DNA of 64,000 nucleotides. Source: Hofstenia miamia. Lineage: Eukaryota; Xenacoelomorpha; Acoela. The stretch covers positions 1,985,154 through 2,049,153 of the forward strand of contig SCFE01000050.1 of assembly GCA_004352715.1 (NCBI GenBank). The letters run 5' to 3'. Position 1 is the stretch's first letter. Each line of letters begins with the position of its first letter. Of this stretch, positions 12,142 to 26,898 are shown in pieces. Position numbers and translations under genes: made by a program. The notes under the pieces are model-generated. The model saw only the letters and a list, made by a program, of their open reading frames with translations, was not told the origin of the DNA and ran no database searches.

Positions 12142-15100
12142 TTTGCATATTCATATATATTAATGTTTTAATAGTTTTCGGCAAAAATATTTTTTCCGTA
12201 ATAAATGATATTAGCATCATTCAGGTAACAATCAGTTTATTGGACGTATTAAGCCTAAAAATCCATTATAGTAAAGATGGAATACTAATATAATTGTAAT
12301 TATGTCGAAACATCAAATTCAGGGGACATTTTTCTAACCACTCGAGGTTTTCTCTTAGTTGAAGCGAAGAAAATTCGACGTAATTTAAAATGATTCTGTG
12401 CAGCTAGCTACTAGTATCTTTAAATGGAGAGGGGCATCATTCACTTGTAACCCCAAGGTTGAATAGTCGTATTTCAATTGCATTTCTTTAGAACCTGAGA
12501 TAGGATGTAAGGTTTTAAACCTTTTTGGTGTGTAAATGAACATGCTGTGGTTTTCTACTAGCGGATATTGAATTAGTTGGTTTGGAAAGATGGTATCTTC
12601 TCAAATATTTTATTCGCATATTCTGTCACAGTAATTTTGGAAAGTGTAGAATATTTCTGATTCTAAGTATTGGCATATTTAAGTTATGGAGCTATGACAT
12701 TGAATGCTCTTTTGATGTTTTATGCTAACGTAATTCATAGTTTCATAAAGAAGAACAGTGTCCAATACATTCTTAATACTTCAGCATGATTAGAGGTTTA
12801 GAGGCTCTAGTTTTCATATTTCTTACGTTACTGCATCATTTGAAATGTAGTTCCTAAGAGGTTCGTTTTGTAAACGTAGAATTCTCTTTTTAGAAAAGAG
12901 ATTGTTAATACCTTGCATTTGGAGAAATTTGTATCTCAAAGTTTTTGTATCTCCAATGACATCATACGTCGGAGTGATTTTTCATTCCGTTCTTGTAACT
13001 GGAAAATGTAAAAAATTGTTGGTAGAAACTAATTATTTAACTGTATGATTTTTACATAGCATTTCAACTATTGAAAGTGTATATTGGTCTCGCATAGTCG
13101 TATGGAAAAAATTGAAGGGTAATTTTCCGGATCAAAATACAAGGAGCCCATTCTGGGTTATATCAGTTTAGAATACTTTGTGATTTGTCTAAGGCAGAAT
13201 GTATTTACTGGAACGCAAAATACTAAAATGAAGTTAGGCCTCAGTTACACTTGGAGAGTTTTATAAACCCAACTTAATTGAGTCGGTTTTATCAAACATG
13301 CCAAGTATAAACAACGCGGCGGGTATATTACAATGTTTAAGTATTGAAGCATTTAATTTGTGTTTCTAGAACAGTAACATCGCTAAGCCTAAACCTGCTC
13401 GAATAACCACTGGTAAGGTTCAGCGGTATGCGGTGGAAAAATCGAAACCGAATCGAGAGATAAAATATAAACCGAATTTTCGGTTTTTAGGAGAAACAGT
13501 TTAAGAGAATGTTATTTCCAAAAAACGATGTAGTATTCTTAGAGTAATCGCCAAAACGCATGCCAAGTTCATTAGCAATTGAATTTAGTGTTATGAAAAT
13601 GTACTTTCTAATAACAATAGTAGTTAGTTAAAAAACCGAACCCGGGTTAGTTGGAGCACAAAAACCGAAACCAAGCTCATTTTTGAGAACCGCCGAGCAC
13701 TACTCACCTGCTTGAATACTCGACGAGTTTAACTGTGGAAATGAGGTTAGCATTCCTTTTCTTAATTAATTTGATGGTTAGTAGAAGCCAGCTGCTTATC
13801 TGGGGGCCGTTAAATTTTGCTTTTTGACTCCATTCCATTCTTCTTGTGGAATTTTAACATTTTTATATTTTTTTAGAATTTAGCAATAAAATTAATGATT
13901 ATTATTTGATGAAGCTGTTTGCCGAACTGAATTACTAATGTCTTCCTTTTCAGTAATAAATGTGATTTTTATTAAAACAAATTTCCCAAATTCTGCCACT
14001 TTCAATCCTTTCGCCCATTTAATTTTTAAGTTAATGAGCCGAGAATCAGGTAATGTTAATTATTCAAAGAAACCGCTGGTTAATGAGATGTTTTGTTCAC
14101 ACTACGCTCCAGCTGCGGTCGCACCCTGGCGCTAATTAAATCCACTACTTGATACCGCTTTCATTAGTTGCGGGCATTGTTTAGCGAGGAGTTTTTTTAA
14201 CTAATCAAAAGCAGTTATTTTAAAAATAGTTTCTTAAATCAACTTTCTTTGCCCCGTGCAACCAATTTTCCGATATTGTATTATTTGACGTTTTATTGAG
14301 GTCGTTTCACTTGTCTTCAGTATCACATTCAAAGATTATTATTGGTAGAATGGGACAGTTGTTTCTCTATTACTTAATAATTATAGACAACAATTGCTTG
14401 ATTATTCTATTTTGTAAAAAGCTATGATCAAATGAATTTTTCAAAGTGCGTTGTTCTAATCTCTACAAATATCAAATTCCAAGTTTGTAGTTAAATCATT
14501 GAACCGTACACCTATTGATCTTTTCGAGTGAACCGTGTGTTATCTGAATAATAGAATATATATTTCGTTCAATATATTTTCTTCACGATATCTTAAATTT
14601 AGAGTCGCTCCAGATCTCACAAAACTTCTTGGTGATGAAGACCCTGTAGTCGTTGCTCGAGCCGCTCACATGGTCAGTCAACTTTCAAAAAAAGAAGCAA
14701 GTCGTCCGGCCCTGGCTGCTTACCCCGCTCTACTTCTCGCCCTAATTCACTGTGGAAATACGTCGTTTGATGAAGATACCCTCAGGGCGGTTGCTGTCAC
14801 ACTTCATAATTTATCTCATCACCCCAGCGGACTGCTGGCTGTTTTCAAGTCCGGTGGCATTAGTGCACTTGTCAGACTTCTTGAATCCAAGGTTTGTGAT
14901 TTCGGTTTTGCCGAATCATAATCGCAATTTCATTGTATTTGATCAATATTTATATTTTAGAGATTGTACCCTACTTTGACAGAGGCGCAGGTAAAAACCA
15001 AAATTTTGCATGTGACAACATTGTTACTAAACGCAGTTAACACTAACTCCTGGTTGTAGTCCAATCACTCAAACTTACAAGTCCATTTAACATCATGTTA

Positions 15101-18100
15101 AATTGTGTTTTGTCTTGTGAGGTAATGGTGTCATTATCTAAGTCTATGTCCTGTCTCTGCTATTGTTTAACATTATGAATTTTTATTATAAAAAATTGTA
15201 TATGCCTATGCGGACATTAAATACACGCAGATTTAATGTTTAATTTTATTCGTTAAATTACGCTTCGGTATCTGAAATTAATCCTGCATTCCGCCAGGGT
15301 TATCGCAATTTTTCTACTAGTATGTAATTAATATCACATGGTAGATTTTCAAATCAAACCGATTCATTTTTATGTTCAAATCGGTTGTATTTTCCTTTAC
15401 ATTCCATGTCAAATTGGTCCACAATTATTTCAATTGAAGTCATGCTTTTGGTCATTGATTAATAACGAGTGCTTAGATTCGACCATGTAATAGAATCATT
15501 GTCTCGTAATCTAACGCTACTATTTGCGGTGTTTGTGCATCTTTTTGTAAAATTGATAAGGGCAATAATGATTTATAAAAATATTGATGTTTTCATTTTT
15601 AATGCGGTTATTTCTATTTTGCAACAAATAATAAATTTAAGTTCTTGCATCAAGTGAAAGAGGGTGTTGTTCTATATGTATTTATTCGGAACAGAAAGAT
15701 TTGGTGAAATAAACAGGTGAAATTTTGTATTTTTTTTGTTAAATGTGTATCGTTCGTTTGGCGACAATGTGTTTACTAGTGAGGAGTGAATTGTTCTGTC
15801 TGCACTGTTTCAACTTGTTTAGAATCTAGATTGCAATCACTTCACTTAGTTATTGTTTTTACGATTTTGTGTGCGTCACCAAATGGTGTTTTTTAGTAAG
15901 TTAAAATGCTTTATTTCTCATGTTATTAGCAGAGGGATTTTGATTCTAAGATTTTCTTCAAATTGGTCTTTCTCCGTTAACGAAATAGTAATATATTTAT
16001 TTTATTTTTCTGAGGGGGGGGGCATTTCCAATGATATAAAAGTGATTTTGACGGAGAGATATTTAAGATAATTTTTTCATCAGTAATGGAATTGGGATTG
16101 TTAAGCCCATATCCAAGTGGCGGGCAATGTCATCGATACACTGAATACATGTATCTATTTCAAAATACTAATTGTACGCAATCATGACGGAACGAAATTA
16201 CTCTCAGGCTTTGTTATCGACATTATAATTATCCCTTCTAATCTTCAATAACGCATGGCCACTAAATATATAATATTATTCTTTGAATTACCGGTTAGGG
16301 ACGTTGGGGCGGCTAATTGGTTGGCCTTTTTACGCATCACCTGGACATGTGCACCCCTGGTCAGTCCCTTATTCATCCGAGTTCTATTCTAAGACTTCAC
16401 ATGCTTGGGCTGAATTGGGACTAAAATAATCGACCTCACTCCATTGCTAATTCGTATATCTTTATTAATATAAAAATTTTAATAATTATTTTTTGAGTTT
16501 TTTCCAAACCCTGCAGCTACTTGCTTTGTTAGTTAAAACTCAATTATTGTTGAATCTAAAAAAGGAAATGTCTTTGTATTCCATCCGGAAGTAAACGTGT
16601 CATTTATTCAGAAGCTTCATCATTGAATTTGAAAATGAACTGGTAGTACTAACACATTGCTAATTTATTCTCAACCATTGTTTAGTAGATCAAATTAAAT
16701 ATTCATCTTCTCATCTTGTAATAATTAACATTTTTAGCTAAATACTTGTCATAGAAAATCGAAAATTACTATCAAATTAGGCGTATTTTCTACCTCATTT
16801 CCTTTCGCTGTGTTTCCGCAATTAATATGTAATGCACAAAATGCGCTATTTGTTTGAAGTTATCTCTTACACATTGTAATTATCACAACTTTTCCCAATT
16901 TAAGACTTTTTTCCTGCATCCATACATGTAGGCTTGATGGGTGGAAAATAACTAATAATTTCGAGTTGGAGATTTCTATTACCAATCAACTTACTTCTTT
17001 GTACAATAATGTTCCTTAAAAATAAATTTCTATTACTAAAAGAGACATATGTGATTTTCAAATTAGCTCTTATTATAAAAATTGTACTCATATAACATGA
17101 GATGCCATGTGCATACTTGATTTTTTGTATTTATTTTTTACTTTGCTGAGAAGTCGATCACGAGTATCTTTGTATTTAAAATAACGTTGTACCAGACTGT
17201 TTGTTTGGTTGATTAACGTCCTCTGTAATTTATGAGCTTGTCAATTATTTTTCTAAACCTAGATCTCTGCATCCTTGAAATAATTGAAACATTTCAGTTT
17301 TGTACAGTCTGTGACAGACTATATCGAGTTAACCTAGATTCTTAAAATTCTTCTGCATCGAGCAATTATTTTGTTTAATTAGTCTATTGTTGCTAATGAT
17401 TCAAATGTCAGAATTTTATTAAAACTTTATCAAATGTGTAGAAATTTTCAAGGCAAAATTATCGCTTTTTATAATTCTATTCACCTACTACACCTTTTCT
17501 TGTTCAAATTCTGAAAACCCAAATTCAGTTTCGGAAAAATGAATTCATATTCGGAAAAATAAATCATATTCCGAAGAATTGAATTCAAATTCGGAAAAAT
17601 TACGGAATTTTTCTACTTAGTTTACGCTAACCAAGGCATTCTGAAAAAATCGTAGCTGCAATGTCAAGCAACATTACATGTATTTATTGAAAACATACTT
17701 TCTCTATATCTATAAGAGGAATCCGTTTGTCTTATACCATAAATCAAATTATTTTTTATCACCGTATGTGGACACAGTAACAAAGTTACAACCTTTATGT
17801 CCTCAAGCGCAAGTGCTGGAGAATAGCAGTAGTTTAAACGATTTTTCGATTTTAAAAATTGTATGCAACTTGCGGCCCACTCTGTACATTTATTTTACAA
17901 AACTCACAATTCTATGATAATACTAAGCAACTATTGTCATGTAAATGCGTACATCAAAGTTCTTATCTAAATCAATAAAACATGTTCCACATTTAAATTT
18001 ACTTTTTCCGAATTTGAACTTGAAATGGTTTAGAAGTTCATGGTACTGGTCTCGATACGTGTTCAAATTTTAAATTCTGGTCCAGTCTCTTGATATTTGT

Positions 18101-18278
18101 TCCAGTCCAGTCGAGGACTACGCGTATTCCCCGGTCCAGTATATCTAGTACATGTATATCTATTTCTGGGTCCTTATTGAGATTAATTGTGCTAAAATCA
18201 AGACGTCGTAATTTAGAACGGCATGGCTAAAATTGTGAATATATCAGTCAAGTTGAATACTGAATCGAGATTTTACAG

Positions 18279-18310
<32 letters not shown>

Positions 18311-20113
18311 TTATTTATTTATTTATAAATGTAACTATAATATAATCGTTAAAAAAATTTCGATTGTGTTGAAAATTTTTTAGAATGTGTTTCAAAGCTA
18401 GAATGAGCAAAAAATGATTGTAAGCTAAATTTTGCCGATTTCCGCGATTGTTCATGAATTTCCCACGAATATTTTTTACTAAGAATTAAGATTTGAATGA
18501 AAAACACTTAAAATTTGCAGATTTGACAACAAATTTGCCAGCTGTATGCCTTTGCAGGCAATATGTGAGGTCCATTTAGCAAAATCACAATCCTATTAGT
18601 TTTCTTTGATATATGTAACATATTTTGCTTTAATGTAGCTTTTGCCTACTCTTCCATTTCGTACCTTCACGGAACTTAAGCGGTTTTTCTACAGAACCAG
18701 AAATAGTTGAGGTTAGCTGTTGCTCAGATGTGCCTTTGATCTTTGAATTATTTGATAATTTCGTTGAGGATAATTTTGAAACTTTTGGATTTTTCTTTCA
18801 AAGTACTGGTAGATAATACTTTTGCATACTTCACGTGAGGGAATAATTTTAGCACAGATGTCCACTATTAAATGAGAGCGCATTCACTCATAGATGTATC
18901 AATATCAAAGATACTTAATTTGTAAATAGGTTTGGAGAAACTTTTTTAAAAATGTGGTCAAAGCAATTTTTCTTTTCTTAGACGACTAGAGGAAATTTGA
19001 GGTTAAAAAGAGGTCATATAAAATTTAAGGCGTATCTGCCCACAATCTGAAGCCATTCATTTTCATGATTTGATGTACTGGTCAGAAGTGTGTATGTCTA
19101 TGGAGTTCTTAGCTATATATAGGCGATTGTTGGAAGCATAGAAGCGACAGTGCAGCATGCCATGGACTGCAAAATATGCACGCCTCGTTAATTGAAATTA
19201 GATAAAGTGATTGTGGGAACAGATTTGTTTTAAGTTCTTGAGAAAGCAATTTTCCAAATTTCGTTGCTAATTGTGAATTAATACACGGGGGGCATGGCGT
19301 AATTAACGTCAAAAAAACTGAACAAAGTGCTTGCCGTGACATTTGCAAGCACGTTTTGTTGTTAATAGATCAGCTCATTTAGATATTTAAGCTAACTAAC
19401 TGTACTCAACAATCCTACAACGCCTTAATATTATTTAAGCGGTTGTCACCTTTTAAACGTAATGTTTCCTAATTATTTTGCTTCATGCGGCCATTGTTTT
19501 CATCAATAACTAAATTTGTCACAAATTTCTGCTATCGTTGCATAAATAGATCAAATACTGCTGCCTAAGTACGGGAGACGTAATGACGCCTTTTGAATTA
19601 ACGCAAGAGCTTTACAAAATTCTCACTACACTCGCAGTGAAATTTCATCGTGTATTTTTCTTGTTTTGTTACTTGTTGACAGAAGTACATGATAATTTAT
19701 TTTTATTTCTTGTAGTACTGAATTATATGAAATTCGTCTGTTTCCCATTCATTTCCCTTCTTCATGTATAGGCTTCCCATTGATTTAGTTCGAGTGAATA
19801 TTGTTCTATATTGATTTGGCAATTATAATAATTGTTTCTAAAATATGTTATTGTTATTTGTTGCTCAATTAATAACGTTGGAAACTGTATGATATTTGAT
19901 TAGGCTCTCAATACATTTATTACCAATTTAGGTGGAAGCAGTATTGTTTTATGCGATCACCACTCTTCACAATCTTCTTCTCCATCAAGACGGAGCAAAA
20001 GCCGCCGTTCGGCATGCAGGTGGTATAGAACGCATGGTCGATCTACTTCCAAGAAACAATGTCAAATTTTTAGCTATCACAACTGATTGTTTGCAGGTTC
20101 TTTATTTCTCCTT

Positions 20114-20150
<37 letters not shown>

Positions 20151-23100
20151 TAGTAAATGTATAGTATTATATNNNNNNNNNNNNNNNNNNNNNNNNNNNN
20201 NNNNNNNNNNNNNNNNNNNNNNNNNNNNNNNNNNNNNNNNNNNNNNNNNNNNNNNNNNNNNNNNNNNNNNNNNNNNNNNNNNNNNNNNNNNNNNNNNNNN
20301 NNNNNNNNNNNNNNNNNNNNNNNNNNNNNNNNNNNNNNNNNNNNNNNNNNNNNNNNNNNNNNNNNNNNNNNNNNNNNNNNNNNNNNNNNNNNNNNNNNNN
20401 NNNNNNNNNNNTATATATATATATATATATGTAACGTTCTATTTAAATTTCAACAACACCCGTACTTTTTTCCGTCTAAAGGACACATTATTTGAGCAAT
20501 GATTACTCATGCAGTAGTAACATATTTTGCCATACGCTCGCAGACTTTTTAATGAACATCTGTTTAATAAACATCTGAGTAGCGCAATATCATTAGGCTG
20601 CATTCTTCAAAGAAGTCAAGTGCTCGTTCAAAAACGTTTTAATGGATTTCATGTTTTAGAAAAAGGCTAGTGGGAAAACCAACTTCGTTATTAGTCAGTG
20701 AAATTTTATAACACATGAAGATAGAGGCTACTAACAATATCTCAAAATTTTTATTTTACCAAAGTTATGTTATAGGTTTATCTAAAACATTAGAAAGTCC
20801 ATGGTGTAACTATGGGGTTGTTCGGTTTATTGATTGATAATTGATAATTGATCCAGAATTTAGTAATTGATAATTGATTGATACCGCTGTCAAATGCGAT
20901 TCAATTATCAATAAGCAGTTATAGCAAATATTACCTGCAATACCAAGACTTCAGACGTGTAAAGGAAGTGGTCCAAAAAGGATACTCTAAAACAGTGTTG
21001 ACAACTGCGTGAATTAATGCCTTAACTTGATGGTATTAAGCGATCGTTGCGATCTGAGTACAATACTGAGTCAAATTCCCCACTAATAGTTTCCAACGTT
21101 GAATAATTGTATTTGGGCGAAAACCAAAGCCTAATTTGTCTCTAGTTAACATTTTAATTCACACAATTTTAGAGTCTCCCTTTTGAATCACTTCCCTATG
21201 GTTTGTTTTGTTTGCACCAAACGCAGTTCGACACCCAGTGCACGAAAATGTCTTCGGTCTAAATCCGAACCATAAACCTACACTATTAAATCATTAGGCG
21301 GATAGTTGTATTGTATTTCCTTATGGAGACAAGATATTTCTTTTTGTTTTCAAGATTTCTTTGAAAAAACTTTCAATGTCCGCCCAGATGGATAATTGAT
21401 AATTGACGTAGCAGGTTAATTTTTCTTGATAATTGAATGACTAGTGATTTGATTATTGAACTTTGAAAGTTTTAATTTTTTGTTTAAAAATTTTACATTT
21501 GTTGTTATCATTTGAACATACTTTTGCGAAATCGAGGTTTCAATAATATTAATAAAAATGCGTGTAATCTATCAAATATTATCCATATTGTTTCTTTATC
21601 AGTCTAAGTTAGAGCCTAGCAAGTAATAGGATTGGCGATTATAATCACAATTTAATTGTATTTATCATTTTCCGAAACTGTCGTTTTCTCCGGAATGGGC
21701 GAAATGAAGTGTCTTTATCAATTTATTTTCAAAGAATAATGGTACTTTAGCGGTGAGCGGCTTCTAATAAATAATGAATAGTATTAGAAATAAACGCTGT
21801 TAAATCTTATTAGGAATGCAAATGTGATAAATTTGTCTGCTCTGGCTTCTAATGAATAATTTATCCGGAATCATTCGATGGAGTCTAATCCATTTTATGT
21901 ACAAAGGGAAAACCATATTCTTTTTTTTACATCTTACCTTAAGAGGAAGTTTACGGAATAACTTTTCTCTAATTACTGTAGTTTTACCCACCTCGACACC
22001 TTAAGCTTTTGTGGTGGTAAGACCTGATGTTTAGCTGAAAATCATGACTTAAAACTTCTGAATGCATGCATTAAGTACATTCCCTGCTATTGTTGTGAAA
22101 CCCATTTATCATATAGTTCTATAGTCCAAATTAGAAAATAATACAAATTCAAAATTCTTTTAGGCTTCTGCGGCTATGTATACGGCCACGGCTTTAACCG
22201 CGGCCAACGGCCGGCTGCGGCAAAATATTTTGTTTTACGGACAAAATCCCGGCTAAGATTCATTTCTGAACAAAGTAATGAACAATTTATTTACATGAGT
22301 TTTATTTGTATTTTGTTTTTAAAATTTAGTCGCTTTTGCATTTTTCTGTAATAGTTCGGATTACAGAACTAAAAAAAGAATTCGGCCACCCATGATTTGC
22401 CATAAATATTTCCAAAAAATTGACGCCAAGAATGCCATTGATATTTTTTAATTAGATTTGTTGTTTCAGAAAGAGGAATTAATCAATGTTGAGAAATAAT
22501 TATCATTGTTTACTTTAAATTTCAAGAAGTCCTACAATGATTGTGGTTAGCTTATTTTTTCTTGGAAAAATGTATTCGGCCACTTTAGACCAAATCAGAG
22601 AATCTGTAAAAAATTTCATTGGTTGAGCTTTTTTCAGTCTATTTATTTTGAAAATATCTAATAACAGTCTTTCTTCGCTATATATGATGCCTGGTAACGT
22701 ACCTATTGCCATCCACGAGTTGATTTCCCCAAACATTTGGAAAGGATGAGTTAATGTAATATAGATCAACTCGTAGAGCGACCTCAATGTTCTGTCGGGG
22801 ATATTATCAGACGTTTCCTTCTGAAAACATCATGGCCTCAAGCCAAAGTCCGCAAGACCAAAGAAGACTTCACAAACCTCCCAATCAGCTCTTCTGTTCC
22901 ATACAAAGCCAAATTCCATTAAGACTTCAGAAGAACTTCACAATGAATGGGCTGATGGTCAACTCGTAAGGCAAAAACTGTGCGAAACATCCTGAAGAAG
23001 TACTCAATTGGGATTTTCGTGGCACCCAGGAAGTCATTCTTAACCTCAAAGCAAAGATTACGCCGGATGAGTTGGGCCAAGTAAGTTGATGAAAGACAAT

Positions 23101-26100
23101 TCGTCTGAACATTGGTCTAATGTTATGTTTTCAGATTAGTCAAGATTTGAGCTATACTCATCAAGAAGAATGTTGATAAAAAGCCCAACTGTGCAGAAGT
23201 TCAGATTGCCTCATTTTACTCGGGGAACATAAAGTATGATGGGAAGTCTGTCATGATATGGGGTGCAATATGGAAGCATGGCCTTCGCAAGATTGTTCAC
23301 ATCACTGGTGCTCTCCGAAGCTCTCAATATGCTTTTTACAAATGATTCAATATATCAGCAAGATGGTGCTTCATGTCATACCTCAAAAGAAATGAACTTC
23401 TTCCACAATAAGGGGATTGCTAACCTTGCTGACTGGCCTGGTCATTCTCCAGACCTGAAAATTACCGAAAATATGTGGAAAGAGGTCAAAATCGGATTGT
23501 ACAGCATACCCTTCCCACTGAAGACGCGCAGTGAAGCGCAATAAAGAAAGAATTCTATTCAATGCCCAACAGCTTTATTGAACGAGTTTTTGCTTCAATC
23601 CCTTATCGCCTTGAAGCTGTTATTCGCTCAAAGGGATACTCTACAAAATATTAGTAGAGAATTTTGTCGCTAAGTGCTTATATTGCGTCAATTATGTATC
23701 CCATTTTAAATTTATTTTTTTTGGATTTGCTCACTTGTTAAATTTTTTTTCAGATGGCCGAATACATTTTTCCAATACAAGTTTTTTAATTTTGATTAAA
23801 AATTAATAGCCAATTGTTATTCTACATATTTTATTGTATTAAACATACAGATTTCTCTTTCTCAATCAAAGTAACACTTAGTTATAATCTTACGCACATT
23901 CTATCCAATGAATGTTCATTATTTATTCAAAATAGCAAGGTGGTCGAATACATATTTCCAGTACAGTATGAGCATGTTTTAATCGTTCAATAGCAGTATA
24001 TCACTCAGTAGTAGTAGTAAAATGCGCCGACTAATACAAAGAAATCAAGGCCGTCTACGTCTAAAGCATTACGGCCGGCTAGGGCTAAGGTTAAAATTTA
24101 TTGAGCACGCCGGTCGCTGGTTACGGCACAGTAAATTGCCTTGTCTGCAGATCAGTAAATTCATTATCGGTTCGGTATTTCGATTTATTAATATTTTTCA
24201 ATAACTTGTTATAAAAATGGATAAAATAGCTATAATTTATAAATAAGAAACAAAATATTATATTTGATGACTGTCTCGGTATGCTAGAAGGCTAGAAATA
24301 TATTTTGAATTTTACTTTTTGTAGTATTGAAGACATATAATGCATTGTTTTCCCGACGCCATCATTTTCACTTTCTTGGAAAATTGTTTTTGTGGGAAAT
24401 TTATTATTAATTTCCTTACCAAATGATAACTTCATATTTTAAAGAAGCAATTTTAACTTGTTGACATTAATTATATATTCATCTTTGCTAACTCAAAGTT
24501 AATATATTCAATAAGTTCTTTTCAAATTAGTTATTACCAATAATCTTCGCCTCCTTTTCATCGCAATTTTTCCTCGTAATCCCTGTTTATCATTCAAGAC
24601 ATTGATATTTGGATTTTTGATCGTTATAAATCGACCCTTAAGATACATAGTCAGTGTTTATCTAAGCAGTTGTTCTTTATTCGGTTAGTAATAACTGTTG
24701 TAAAGTAAGTTTGCAAAATAAAAAAAAAGTTATTGTACAAAATTACTAGCTACCCAAGACCCCTGTTTTATTTTCAATTATCAAGTGTTTTGAATGCGAA
24801 ATTTGCAGATTCTCTGAATTTTGAAGCACTTTCTGCCTTGTACTTATGCTTGTGACCAAGTTATAGTGACCTGGACGTAATTCCTATGATTTTGTATTAA
24901 AATCTCCAGTGATTTAATAGGTAGTTCGGATCGGATTAGATCGGCCGTTACATTGCATCGACCAAATTCTGGCACCGCCTCTGATAAGCTAAAATTCAAT
25001 GCGGTGTGTTCTCTTCGCCCAGCGAAGGTTTTGTCTGATCGCAGCAACATTGTCATGAACGCAAAAATATCAGTCCATTCTTTGATCTTTCGTAGACTGA
25101 TTTTTTTAAGTTATGGGTATGTATTTTCATACCTAAATTGTCCTATGCAATGAAATTTTTTGAATCGAAGATTAGATCAAAATCGTTGATGAAAATATAA
25201 AAGTTGATCGGATTATATCGACATCAGGCCAATTTGTTTCCCACCTAGCTAAACTCTTATTTTCTCGTCGCGCAAATGATCCCGATTTATGTTTGTCCCA
25301 TTCATTCACTTTTGTCTTTGATGTTTAAGAGAGTATCAATGACTCCCATCAACCAATCAGTGACACCACTACAAATCTTTTTAAATTTACATAGAAAAAA
25401 TTCACAGATACGATATTGTAATAGTGGAATTTTGTTTACTTTACTTTTTTGTGTGCCATATTTTTACATTTTCGTGTCTGTAGAGGTGATTTTGTACAGG
25501 CTGAAATATCTAAACAACTCTTGTCTGCTGTAATATGATTTAGGATAGAGTTTCCAGGAAAGCTTATATATCGTATAACGAGTGCATATTGTATAATTCC
25601 TGTGTATTCAAATTGGCAATCTTGAATAGCTTTCTAGTCATTGTTGATGTTAAAATTCGCTTTACATCAAGTCGTTTATTTTTTCTATCACACCGTAATA
25701 TAAATGCTTCAATTCTTCCGTGACAGACAGATCAATAATGTTGGTGATGAAATATTTTATATAAAAATTTCCAATCTATCAAATGTGTTTTTCAGACATA
25801 AGTACAATTCTTGTTACCTCAATAGGCAAAGAATTTATCAATTGAGCTATTGGAAATCGGTTTCACTAATGGAGAAAGAACGGGACACTACGATTAACAA
25901 TTTTATTATTCTAAGGAAATATATTCAAATATGAGTAATGATTCTAAGACTGCTATTAGGGGAGGGTACTTCTGACATTTTTCCTAAATCACTCTAAATT
26001 TATTATATTTCAATTATTAATTTAAACTTGGTGTAAGTGACTAAGAACTTTACCATTTTGTTTGTTTCTGGCCTCCTTTATTCTGGAATATGCTGCATTC

Positions 26101-26860
26101 AAAATTTTTAAGTTCAAACTAGCAAAACCTGTCATTCTTATATTTTTGTTTGAAGCTTTAATTTACCCAGTGAAATAATGAGTATAATGCGTTATGTAAA
26201 ACTTTTAATTATTTTGAGAAAAAAGCTTTCTTTTTCAACTGACAGACCTCATCGTTGTTTTTTTGAATAATTTTACAAAGTGGTTAAAACTAGTCTAAGT
26301 TGGTAAGCATTCTTAAAAATTTTTAAAAATATGCGTGAAGAGGCAGTTTCTTATAAAGTGAAAGCCTCTACTTAATACACTACTTTAATTAATACGGTTG
26401 TAAGAATTCTAGGTAGGAGGTGAAAAACGTTTTTCGATTTTTTGATTTCTTTGATGTTTCGCTGCAATTAAAAATTAAAAAGCAATTAAAATTCTATACC
26501 TCGTCGAAATATTTTTTAAATTGCTTTTGTAGATTTTGACAATTTATTGAGAAATGTATATCGTTTTCTCACTGATTTTCTCTATAAAAATTACATTCAT
26601 ATATTTGACTACTAGTCAAATTCCCGTAGCCTTGATGTATTAAGTCGCTGATCATATGCACATTCTATTGTGTTCTTCTATATTGACTATATATATATNN
26701 NNNNNNNNNNNNNNNNNNNNNNNNNNNNNNNNNNNNNNNNNNNNNNNNNNNNNNNNNNNNNNNNNNNNNNNNNNNNNNNNNNNNNNNNNNNNNNNNNNNN
26801 NNNNNNNNNNNNNNNNNNNNNNNNNNNNNNNNNNNNNNNNNNNNNNNNNNNNNNNNNNNN

Positions 26861-26898
<38 letters not shown>

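Larger units (their letters stand above)
11831..14602 (+). other. Beta-catenin intron 2, with a gap in a TA microsatellite
   Basis: The intron contains an assembly gap of 178 n at 11933-12110, flanked on both sides by TA repeats. It also holds a possible small TIR element at 13414-13702. No other gene is seen. Confidence 0.85.
22161..24157. mobile_element. hAT-like MITE copy A, split by a Tc1 element
   Basis: Same family as 36429-36822: the internal words TAAGATTCATTT, TTAGTCGCTTTTGCATTTTT and TAAAGCATTACGG occur in both. Left flank AATTCTTT and right flank AATTCATT match at 7 of 8 positions, fitting the 8-bp target duplication of hAT transposons. Subterminal regions are crowded with GGCCGGC and CGGCTACGGC words, plausible transposase-binding repeats. 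Its own sequence is about 390 bp; the remainder is the nested Tc1 element. No hAT transposase is encoded. Confidence 0.75.

Noticed and set aside
11833-12293. Reading frames running through n gaps and TA repeats (also 20157-20495, 26656-27036)
   Set aside because: Open only because n and TATA repeats carry no stops in some frames; they encode YIYIYI and have no other support.
20832-21460. Region rich in GATAATTGAT words as a MITE
   Set aside because: Direct and inverted copies of the word exist, but I could not define matching ends or a target duplication.
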